From assembly GCA_017163975.1 (NCBI GenBank), contig JAFFSR010000249.1, forward strand, positions 5,083,001 through 5,147,000: 64,000 bases of DNA, written 5' to 3'. This document shows, piece by piece, positions 36,701-45,956 of the stretch. Numbering within the stretch: position 1 is the first letter of the stretch; the number at the start of each line of letters is the position of its first letter. The notes under the pieces are model-generated. The model was not told the origin of the DNA. It did not search any database and saw only the letters and a list, made by a program, of their open reading frames with translations. This DNA comes from Anastatus disparis. Taxonomy: Eukaryota > Arthropoda > Insecta > Hymenoptera > Eupelmidae. The translations under genes and the position numbers were made by a program.

Positions 36701-36958
36701 ACTTGAGCTTTATATTTTTTTAATTCTTATATTTTCTTGAGTTCTATATTTTTTTGGGATCAATATTTTTTTAAATCTTATATTTTTTTGATTCTTATGT
36801 ATTCTTGGCTCTATATTTTTTTGAGCCCAATATTTTTTTATAACATTTTTTGGGGCTAATATTCTTTTTATTATTTTATTTTCTTGGTCTCTATATTTTT
36901 TTGAGCCCAATATATTTTTGATCCTTGTATCTACTTTGGCTTTATATTTTGGGCTCTA
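33791..36958 (+). repeat. 3.2-kb T-rich tandem array (GGGCCCAATATTTTTTT type)
   Basis: The array is built of units of roughly 20-30 bases such as TTTTTTTGGGCCCAATA, TTTTTGGGCCTTATA and TTTTCTTGGGTTCTATAA. A higher-order duplication is superimposed: the block with TTTTTGTCAAGTCCAATA at 34688 recurs at 35269, and TTGGGTTCTACAATTTT near 35132 recurs near 35715, a 581-583 base period with few differences. All three plus-strand frames give Phe/Ile/Leu/Pro/Gly-rich strings because the unit lacks stops; I do not regard them as genes. It ends abruptly at the Helitron helicase fragment. Confidence 0.85.
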
Positions 36959-37670
36959 AATTCTGCCATAATAAACTAAATTCAACTGAATTTTCAATAA
37001 TATTCATACGGCTTCCATGCCGTACAATTGGTAATGTTTGCATGAAATCTTCTGATACAATCACAGTTTTACCACCGAAGGGTTGGTTCACATCGCATAA
37101 ATCTTGAAAAAGACGATCAAATGCTTCAAAAGCAAATTTTAAAGGCATGGATATTTAATTCCAAAGAATTATTTGTGTTTCCTTTAATTGTTTGCCTTCT
37201 GCAGAATTGGGCTTAACATTACAAGTTGTACAATCTGTTATATTTAACGGTAGTTTAAATGTTGTATGTACGGTTTTTCCATCGATCAATCAATTTGCTG
37301 CTATACCTGTCCAAGCTACACATAAATAATGTAGAGTATGATATTTAAAAAAGCTATTAAAACGTTAACTAAATAACTTTTTCCACTTCCACCTGGTCCA
37401 TCTATAAAAATATATTTTTCTTTACTTTGGTTGTTTAAACTCTTTAACGTAGAGTTGAATATTTGCCTTTGTTTATCATTTAAAGAATTTATTCTCATTT
37501 CTAATTTATTAGGAATATTATTATTATGATTTAAAATTGTTTGATTATTACCTTCTTCTATAAATGTGCTGATGTCAGGTAAATTAAAATCGTTTAAGGA
37601 AAATCCATTGACTTGTAAATTATTTTTAATAGCATTTAATGCAAGATTTTCACCTATATTTTTTGAGTTT
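36942..37670 (-). pseudogene. Helitron/Pif1-type helicase fragment
   Basis: The minus strand reads [13 protein letters not shown] and [14 protein letters not shown], the latter the Walker A loop of Pif1 helicases. After a break come [24 protein letters not shown], then a damaged Walker B region, FAFEAFDRLFQDLCDVNQPFGGKTVIV, QTLPIVRHGSR and the Ser-Leu-Leu-Trp segment. These are the motifs, in order, of the SF1 helicase half of Helitron RepHel proteins. The N-terminal Rep nuclease and the C-terminal helicase motifs are missing: gypsy sequence adjoins one side, the T-rich array the other. At least two lesions interrupt the frame. Confidence 0.75.
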
Positions 37671-38800
37671 GAAGCATCAGTAAAAAGTCCAAGAGGAACA
37701 CCAATTCGAGGATGAACCAAAAGAGTAGCCGAAGATAAACAATCTTTACAAGCTTTAAAATCTTTTTCTAACTCAGTTGTCCACGGCACTTTTTGAGAGC
37801 CTTTAAGTAAAGGTTTACTAATAGCTTCATGAAGAAGTGCTTCAAACTCTGAAGCATGTGGGATGAATCTACGATAAAAATCAATCATGCCAAGAAAACG
37901 ACGCAAGCCTTGTGCAGTTTGCGGCATAGTGAATTCTTGAATGGCCTTGATACGATCTTCAGGAGGTCGAATTCCAGAAGCTGATACTGTATATCCAAGA
38001 AAATCTAATTCTAAAACTCCGAAAACACACTTAGATGAATTAATGACTATCCCATATTGAGAAAGACGTTCAAACAATATTTTCAAATGATGTTTATGCT
38101 CATCAACAGATCGAGAGAAAACCAAAATATCATCGATGTAAGCGTAACAAAAATCTAAACCATGAAGAACTTCATCGATAAAACGATGAAAAGTTTGACC
38201 AGCATTACGCAATCCAAATGTCATAAAAGGAAACTCGTAGAGACCAAAAGGGGTGGTGATTGCAGTTTTACATATGTCGTCCTTGAAAACCGGGATTTGA
38301 TTGTAAGCTTTGACAAGATCAATTTTTGAAAATATTGTACAGCCATCTAAATTACAAGTGAAATCATGAATGTGACGCACCGGGTAACAGTCAGGAATGG
38401 TACGACTGTTTAGACTACGATAATCGCCACAGGGTCGCCAATCAGAATTGCCTTTCGGAGCTGAATGTAATGGCGATGACCAACAACTCTCCGAAGAACG
38501 AGCAGTGCCAGCTTCCATCATATCATCGAACTGCTTCTTTGCAATTTTAAATTTATCCGGAGCTAAACGTCTAGGAGCGCTTGAAACCGGTGGACCTGGT
38601 GAAGTTCGAATATGATGAACTGTTTCGTGTTTGATTTCACGATCTCTTCCGCAAGGACGAGTCAAATCAGGAAACTCAGCAAGGATACAGGTGAATTCAG
38701 GCGATGAACATGTGTCGACAGTTTTCACGCTTAACTGAAAAACTTTCCTTACTTGAGCATCTGTGCGTAAGCCAGTAGTACCATCGATTAAAACTTTCAT
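37316..38800 (-). pseudogene. chimeric frame: gypsy RT fused in frame to Helitron helicase N-terminus
   Basis: This is a 494-codon open frame from the ATG at 38800. Residues 1-380 are Ty3/gypsy pol: protease-RT linker, [64 protein letters not shown] (catalytic Tyr-Ile-Asp-Asp), [25 protein letters not shown], ending with the start of RNase [11 protein letters not shown]. Without a stop it continues as [14 protein letters not shown] and the helicase Walker A GPGGSGKS, ending about 20 residues later. The junction is near 37665-37670. RNase H, integrase and the 3' LTR of the gypsy are lost. The join could be a chance deletion junction or Helitron-type capture. The RT itself shows no stop. Confidence 0.75.
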
Positions 38801-39112
38801 ATGACAATCAGGTAATAAATGAAAATAAGAAAGAAAATCAGAACCTATTATAGGAACGTTAACATCAGCAATAACAAACTTCCATTTGAAAACCCGCCGA
38901 AGACCAAAATTGAGGTTAAGATTTATAAAACCAAAAGTCTTGCTCTTACTGCTGTTTGCTGCACTCAGGTCAAAATCAGCTGCAGAGAGACGTTTCTGAA
39001 TAAAACGACGAGGAAAACAACAAATATCGGAGCCAGTATCAATTAAGTAATCTCGTTTAGTAGCCCGATCTGTAACAAAGAGACGGCTCCCTGGAGAAAG
39101 GCAGTTAGTTGC
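38801..39112 (-). pseudogene. CsRn1-type gypsy aspartic protease
   Basis: Upstream of, and in frame with, the RT on the minus strand, the sequence reads [21 protein letters not shown], with the Asp-Thr-Gly-Ser active site, and later [17 protein letters not shown], the closing Ile-Ile-Gly motif. It would release Gag and Pol products as a dimer. The frame differs from that of gag, as usual for a programmed-shift pol. No lesion was seen in it. Confidence 0.7.
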
Positions 39113-39117
39113 CGTCC

Positions 39118-40107
39118 TTACGAACTGCCGCTGAGGTTTTCCGAACTATAGGTGCAAGGCTGTATGCACTTCTTCGCTTTATTCTGAAATTTATTATGAT
39201 ACCAACATAACCTTTTAGCATCTTGTCTAGTACCTGATCTGCTTCCCGAACGACGACTGCGACTACGGTTATGAGAGCTAGAATCACGACGCGCAGAGAG
39301 TTCTGCTACTTGTTTAGTCAATGATTGAATAGCACAGATTAAAGCGCTCTCCTTTGAAAAACCTGGCTCAACAGAAGTAGCACGAACTGAAAAGTTAGGT
39401 GCCACAGGAGATACCTCAACAATCTTGTCTGCCAGCTCGGACAATTTTACTAAAGTCATTTCCGATTGCGCCGTGAGGATAGCCTGGACATGTGAAGGAA
39501 GTCGTCGTAGCCAAAGCTGTCGCAGAAGATTGTCCTGGATTGCAGTTGAACCAGTCAACGTGCAAAGGTGTCGAAGAAACTGCGAAGGTTTACGGTCGCC
39601 AAGCTCTTCTTCGTTGATGAGTTGCCTTACACGTTGCTCTTCAGACGCTGATAAACGTTCAATAAGTTTATTACGTAGGTGAGTGAAAGGGTTATTAGGA
39701 AGAGGGTTATTAATTATATCTTCAACCTCCACAGCAACACGGGTTTCTAGCTGGGAAACAACATAGTGAAATTTTGTTACCTCACTTGTAATATTTGACA
39801 TTACAAATTGAGAGTCCGCTTGCGCAAACCATAAACTTGGTCGGTCAGTCCAAAAGGGTGGTAACTTGACCGCAACCCGATGAACATTCAGCGCTTGAAA
39901 ATTTTCATTTACCGCAAAACCCTCTGCAGGAATTTCATTATTATTATTCTGTCGTTGAAACTGCTGCTGTTGTTGTTGTTTTTGTTGTTGTTGTTGTTGT
40001 TGCTCCCGTTGTTGTGTCAATTCCCTGTTCATTCGCTCATTTTCCTCTTGCAGCCGTTCCATCTGCGCACGGAGATCAGCATAATTCTCGTCTCGAGGAA
40101 GCACCAT
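39118..40107 (-). CDS. gag: CsRn1-type Ty3/gypsy Gag
   Basis: A 329-residue open frame starts at an ATG that follows the primer-binding site. It begins with a coiled-coil/Gln-rich stretch (a run of about 15 Gln). It then has the capsid pattern [70 protein letters not shown] and ILTAQ. It ends with an Arg/Ser-rich stretch and [18 protein letters not shown], the unusual Cys-His-Cys-Cys box known from the CsRn1 clade in place of ordinary zinc knuckles. The frame is intact; only the 3' part of the element is missing. It packages the element RNA. Confidence 0.85.
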   Translation of the reverse strand: MVLPRDENYADLRAQMERLQEENERMNRELTQQREQQQQQQQKQQQQQQFQRQNNNNEIPAEGFAVNENFQALNVHRVAVKLPPFWTDRPSLWFAQADSQFVMSNITSEVTKFHYVVSQLETRVAVEVEDIINNPLPNNPFTHLRNKLIERLSASEEQRVRQLINEEELGDRKPSQFLRHLCTLTGSTAIQDNLLRQLWLRRLPSHVQAILTAQSEMTLVKLSELADKIVEVSPVAPNFSVRATSVEPGFSKESALICAIQSLTKQVAELSARRDSSSHNRSRSRRSGSRSGTRQDAKRLCWYHNKFQNKAKKCIQPCTYSSENLSGSS

Positions 40108-40162
40108 GATAACCTGATTCTCTTCAATTCCCGATTTCTTTTTTTATAACTTTATTCTTTTT

Positions 40163-40175
40163 GTCGGGGTCACCA
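40163..40175 (-). promoter_or_regulatory. primer-binding site, tRNA-Trp type
   Basis: The minus strand reads TGGTGACCCCGAC, complementary to the 3' end of animal tRNA-Trp, the primer reported for CsRn1-clade elements. It lies one base from the LTR end and 55 bases upstream of the gag start. Confidence 0.75.
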
Positions 40176-40176
40176 A

Positions 40177-40380
40177 TGAGGTAAATAAATGTACACAAAA
40201 TAAGATTTTATTTATAATAAAAATCATTAAGTTTTATTTGTGTCAACTTACAAGGACGTCAGAAATTAGTCTGACTACAAAACAATAAAATAATCAATAA
40301 TAATAAATAAACATGAATATAGTTGCGCCGCCAACTTCATAAATCAAACTTTTGAACATCTGTTCGATATGTTCGCCACA
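40177..40380 (-). repeat. 5' LTR of the CsRn1-type gypsy
   Basis: On the minus strand the block opens TGTGGCGAACATATCG at 40380 and ends CCTCA at 40178, with TG...CA ends and about 204 bases. Its outer boundary is fixed by the dispersed repeat it interrupts: copy 1 at 2505-2535 runs on where this copy is cut. No second LTR is present in the window. Confidence 0.7.
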
Positions 40381-40853
40381 AATATATATTTTAAACTGTC
40401 ATAACTCCTTATTGATGGATCCGCCTCACATCATCAAAAATTTATTTTAAAGTTTATGTAAAAAAGAAAAAAGTAAGCCAACGAAACAAATTCCTGAAGT
40501 GACCAATAATGAGATATTTCAAATACCATGTAATACATATAAGAACCAGTAGAAAACTTTAAAATTCAGGTCTGTAAAGAATCATGCTAACTCTGCTCTT
40601 CATTTACAACAAGAAGTATTCTTGTAAATTTCTCTCAAAAACAACAAGATTTTCAGGAAAAAAAATTATTAAGTTGAAACTTTTTCAAAAATTTCGATCA
40701 TTTCCAAATTTCAAGGATCTATAGCTCTTAATCCTTCCATTTTGAATCCTTGAAAATTTTTTTACACATTTTGGGTAACAAAAAGAATATATTCTTAGAG
40801 TTTCAGCAATTTGTATTCTTCTGCTCTTCCAGTTGGTGTAAAATCCCCCATAA

Positions 40854-40860
<7 letters not shown>
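40381..40860 (-). repeat. dispersed repeat family, copy 2 (cut by the gypsy LTR)
   Basis: This is the inverted counterpart of 2058-2530. AACTCCTTATTGATG, TTTACAACAAGAAGTATTC, ATTTCAAGGATCTATAGCTCT and TTCCAGTTGGTGTAAAAT all match the other copy in reverse complement. It runs into (TA)n at about 40857. Confidence 0.7.
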
Positions 40861-40908
<48 letters not shown>

Positions 40909-41176
40909 ATCATTAAAAAAAATTTAGTGTAAAAAAAACTTAAATGAAAATTATTTTAAATTATTTCTAATAATTGTATTCTCCAATTTATTTACAGCTA
41001 TTTACGGATATTTGCAGTATCTACATTTGAAAAATGTATAATGATGATAAACAATCATTATTCATTTCCAGCCTAACGCTTTTTTATTGTTATTTACAGT
41101 TTTCAATATTTTCTCATAATAATTTGTTTATTCATAGTATTATTCTACTTTTACAGAATAATTTTACTATAAGATA

Positions 41177-41244
<68 letters not shown>

Positions 41245-41462
41245 CATATCCAAAAAAATTTCAACATTAAAACTAATTCTCTAACGTAAAGAATAAAAAA
41301 TTAAATAAATAGAATTTTGAAATTTTAATACGGGAATACTTTTTATAAATAACTTTATAATAACTTTGAATAATGGTAAATTTTTTAAATAACTTGTGGA
41401 ATTGAATGCTAATTAAATTTAGTTTCAACGTGAAATTAATTATTTAAGTTGGAAATGTATTA
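40861..41462. other. AT-rich spacer with two (TA)n tracts
   Basis: (TA)n occupies about 40857-40905 and 41178-41240. Nothing else was recognised. TATTA at 41458-41462 is the left target copy of the next element. Confidence 0.5.
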
Positions 41463-42183
41463 GGCTGATTCCATTCAGATTCATGCAGGCCGTCACTGAT
41501 TGAATTTTTTTTTTCTTCTAAGTAATAAAAATACCTTCTATTATATATATAAAGATAAAATTTACCTCGTAGAACGCTCAAAAAATTTTTTTTCTTTACT
41601 GAAGCAATTCTAGTGTCGGATGTAAAAACGAAAATTCAAAAATTGAAAATTAACCTCTACTTTTAAATGACTATAGCTCCGTCAATTTTTAACCTTTTTA
41701 AGCGTTCTTTTAACGAAAGTGTGCGGAATTTTGTCTAGTTTTAAATGCAATCTCGATTATTGTAATACAATTCGATCTCACTGAGTTATTTACGAAAAAC
41801 CGAAAAAAAGCGATTTTTTTCAAACACGATTTTCTCAAAAACTATATTTTTTTTTTTTTGAAATTTTTATATGGTTTTATACATAAAAAATACTTACATT
41901 TAGGGTAGGTGAGAATATGCGATTTTGCCTTTTTTTTTTAACAGATTTTTAAACGTTTTTTTTATATTTTCGATTTTAAAACATTGATACCATGGCGCAT
42001 TGTACTATTTTTCCAACTTTACGAGTTTTTACAACTATTTTTATGCTTTTATTTATTAATATATCAAAAATATCAACAATACTCTTTAAAATAAACCCCG
42101 GATCGAATATTTTGATCAATTAGAACCAAAGTTATAACGATTTAAAGTTAAAAAAAAAATGCTGAAACTTTAAATAAATATAT

Positions 42184-42256
42184 TTACTTTGAATTTTGAA
42201 TTTTGAATTTGAATTTTGAATTTTGAATTTTGAATTTTGAATTTGAATTTTGAAAA
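42184..42256 (+). repeat. (GAATTTT)n short tandem repeat
   Basis: About ten tandem copies of TGAATTT/TGAATTTT lie just inside the left TIR. The right arm has no such run, so it arose after the arms formed. Confidence 0.8.
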
Positions 42257-42391
42257 GGTGAGTTTTTTAAATACTAAAATATATTATTTGGTCATTTTCA
42301 ATGAACAAATAATATGCGATAAAATTGAGAAAGAACACTAATGAATTGAGAACTAATGTAAATAAAAAAATCCGAATTTGAATAAAACCTT

Positions 42392-44413
42392 TCAATTTAC
42401 TTCTTGCCACTCATGTCTCGAAGTTTTGGCAGTGTAGATTTGGTTTCGTTCACTTTTCCAACAGTGAATCTTTTGAATACCTTTAATTTCTTTTGCATTT
42501 CCTAACCATTCCATTTTTTTTGTCAGTCGAAAAACTTCTAATTCATCCTTGCGGATAACAAGAATGTTAATCGACGGAGTATATTTTGATACGTGAGTGG
42601 CAAAATTTTCAGCGTTTCTAATAAAATCTGCACTCTTCTTGGACAGATTATGCGTGGTAGCATAATGTTTGACTAAACCACCAATACCGTCACAAGCGCC
42701 TTTACCATGACCTGTTGCAGAAAAGAGCCATTTTCTGTTTACTTTTGAGTTTTGAAGCTCATAGAATTGATATCTATTTTTAAAATGACTGGCAGCTCCA
42801 TCGGAAATGGTTATGATTTCATCAAGATCTTGCGCAATATGTTTTAGTTTCAAGTTATTGATAATTAAATTTATAGCCATTAGGGCATGAGACGAATCAT
42901 GTTTAATATCGTCAGAGACGGTGACATAACTGACTGTTTTATCATTTCCAAAATAGCATACCGACGTAAATATTGATATTTAGTTTTTACTCCAATGATA
43001 GCTTTGAATTTCATTTTGAAGCAGAACTGTACAATTTTCTGCATAATCGACATGAATAACTAATTGGAAGTCATTATTTTTCGCTAAAAGTTTAACCTCT
43101 TTAATTGCTATACGTTGAATTTCTTTGACCAATTTATGAGCTCTTACAGTGAGAGCGCGCTCTCTTAACTCTATTAAGAAATTTTCAATTGTGCTAGTTT
43201 TATTCAGTAAATTTGATTTTTCCCAAACATCATAAATTATTTCTTCATATAAATCTTCTTCTGTCAAAGAAATTACTTGTAAATCAATAGAATCTCCAAT
43301 GGGACATTCTTTACATTCTCTTAGTACACATTTCATATCATCTTTTGAACAAAAAAGTGAAGAACATATTTTCAATTCCGAATCTGCAATGTCTTGTTTA
43401 TTCTCTTTTTTATAATTATTCAAAGCATCTAACATAAGTTTAAGATTCTCGCAGTAAACGCAAAGACACGAATCGGTGGGTGGATGTGGTATAACCCACT
43501 TCGGTCTTAAAGCGTAGAATGTTGATTTACCAATTCTGGTTTTCATTTCAGGATTATCGTCTTTAAATAATTGATATATTTCTTTTATACTTTGCGTAAG
43601 AAAGCTTTCGACTTTTTTAGTTTTTATACCATTTTCTTTGATAGATACTGTGTCGCTTTTATTCGCACTTTGACGAGAACAATTAAAATCATCGTTCAGA
43701 TAATAATCCTTCACTTTCATTACAATTTCACTATCCAAAGAATGGTCACAATAGTTCTCAGACTGCTTGTAAATTTTTTTATTATTCACCAATGATCGTG
43801 CTTGATCAATCATATAAATAGTTACATTTGGTAAAACTGATAATAAATAATCTTTGGAAATATCACTTGGTATAATACTTAACAATCGCACTTTCTCAAG
43901 AAAATTTGAACAATTATCTTATGCAATTTTAATATTCTCAAGCCATTTATCATTTGTTTTACATTCATTATTTTCATTCAATGCGGGCAAATCCGTTATA
44001 TCGTAGACTTTCATCATTTTACTTGCTATTTGTGAATCAAATGCATCTTTTATTTGTTTTCTTTTTCGGAGAGCATAAGATTCTCGCATCTTGATATTGA
44101 TACTTTGAGGCATTTTAATTGGTGAAATGTTTAATTTCAAATTACTTGAAGTCTCGTTGAGCTGTTCTACCACAGCCTCACTATGAATAAAATCTTCCGA
44201 AGATTGTTGACTGCTTGAAGTCGATGAAATAGGCGCATTTTTCACTTCATCTAATAATATTTTGTAACACGAAGGGCATACTTTATCTTCCCTAGAGAAA
44301 GAAGTATTTGGATACAAGCGCTTCAAAGACTTCGTTAGATCACCTAATTCTCTAAGCGGACTTCTGGAGCAATCACAAACAACTTTTTGTGCCTTTCTTT
44401 TAAATCCTTGCAA
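42392..44413 (-). pseudogene. DDE-like transposase of the 4.07-kb element, two in-frame TAA stops
   Basis: One reading frame of 674 codons spans the interior, broken only by TAA at 43919-43921 and at 42980-42982. The first segment has a Cys-rich head (CDCSRSPLRELGDLTKSL, VCPSCY), possibly a zinc-binding unit. The middle has KSTFYALRPKWV and PPTDSCLCVYCENLKL, then IHVDYAENCTVLLQNEIQSY. The last has ISDGAASHFKNR and ATGHGKGACDGIGGLVKHYA. D-Y-A-E-N, S-D-G and C-D-G-I-G-G spaced this way resemble the three acidic sites of an RNase H-like DDE enzyme; I recall this trio from uncharacterised metazoan proteins. Both stops fit CAA-to-TAA changes. The rest of the frame is clean, so inactivation was recent or the stops are handled some other way. 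Confidence 0.7.
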
Positions 44414-45535
44414 TTCATTTTGACAATCAGTGATGCCATTATTGATGTTCTGTTCAATGACAGATCGAAAAAATAATTTTTCTTAAACAACTTTATTTTT
44501 TATCTTCCTTTTCTTATATTTTTAAACGCGTCAAGTCGTTGATGAGAATGCAAAGAACGAATCATCGCCACCTAGTAGTGACATGCGTCAACTCCCTTTA
44601 AAATAAATTCAAATTCTAGGCGCGAAATTCAAACTGATAAAAAAATTATCTTCTTCAACAAAAAAAATTTTTATTATAATAATGTACCATAAAAAGTGGA
44701 TAAATGGTTATATATTCTTTCATCAAAATGACTTTTTTTTTCAATTAAAAAATTTATATCTTCAGATTTTGATCTTTAACGAAAATTGCGTTTCCTCAAT
44801 GTAAATATCATATTCATTTAAGGTTCAGCATTTTTTTTTAAACTTGAAATCGTTATAACTTTGGTTCTAATTGATCAAAATATTCGATCCGGGGTTTATT
44901 TTAAAGATTATTGTTGATATTTTTGATATATTAACAAATAAAAGCATAAAAATAGTTGTAAAAACACGTAAAGTTTGAAAAATAGTACAATGCGCCATGG
45001 TATCAATGTTTTAAAATCGAAAATATAAAAAAAACGTTTAAAAATCTGTTAAAAAAAAATAAGGCAAAATCGCATATTCTCACCTACCCTAAAAGTAAGT
45101 ATTTTTTATGTATAAAACCATATAAAAATTTCAAAAAAAAAAAAATATAATTTTTGAGAAAATCGTGTTTGAAAAAAATCGCTTTTTTTCGGTTTTTCGT
45201 AAATAACTCAGTGAGATCAAATTGTATTACAATAATCGAGATTGCATTAAAAACTAAACAGAATTTCGCACACTTTCGTTAAAAGAACACTCAAAAAGGT
45301 TAAAAATTGACGGAGCTATAGTCATTTAAAAGTAGAGGTTAATTTTCAATTTTTGAATTTTCGTTTTTACATCCAACACTAGAATTGCTTTAGTAAAGAA
45401 AAAAAATTTTTTTGAGCGTTCTACGAGGTAAATTTTATTTTTATATACATAATAGAAGGTATTTTTATTACTTAGAAGAAAAAAAAAAATTCGATCATTG
45501 ACGGCCTGCATGAATCTGAATGGAATCAGCTATTA

Positions 45536-45956
45536 AATAAAATAATGTAACTATTTGTAAGTTATCACTTAATAATAATTTTTTAAACTTTTTATTCACA
45601 GTTTAAAATAATATTAATATATGATTATTATTTTAATAGTTTTTATAAAATATTATGTAAATTTTATAAGTATAAATTATTTTAGGAGATGTAAAATGGA
45701 CAGTACACTTGCACCCATAAATATTGACTATATTTCCATTGTATTTCAAAATTTTAAATAAAGAGATTAAAGCAGTAGCAAATCCAGCAGCTTCAAATAG
45801 GAGGGGGGGATTATCTATAAAAATGATAAAATTTCTAAAAAAAAAAAAAAGGAGGTGAAGAATGAAGAAAATTAATTAGTGGAATACTTAAACGGTTTCG
45901 TTTATTATATAACTATATAACTACTTATAATTATTATATAATAATAGAATAAAAAA
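45536..45956. other. spacer between two transposons
   Basis: AT-rich; contains GGAGGGGGGGA at about 45800 and a poly-A run. It may hold the 3' untranslated end of the neighbouring hAT gene. No feature called. Confidence 0.35.

Larger units (their letters stand above)
41463..45530 (-). mobile_element. complete 4.07-kb DNA transposon with about 700-bp TIRs
   Basis: The ends pair as GCTGATTCCATTCAGATTCA against TGAATCTGAATGGAATCAGC. The arms (41463 to about 42165, about 44825 to 45530) remain near-identical throughout, for example ACTATAGCTCCGTCAATTTTT and CGAAAAACCG. TATTA flanks both ends (41458-41462 and 45531-45535), read as a 5-bp target duplication; the first base of the left end has no partner. 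The interior codes only on the minus strand. High arm identity points to a recent arrival. Superfamily not assigned: the duplication length and protein do not fit the standard hAT, PIF or mariner pictures. Confidence 0.85.
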
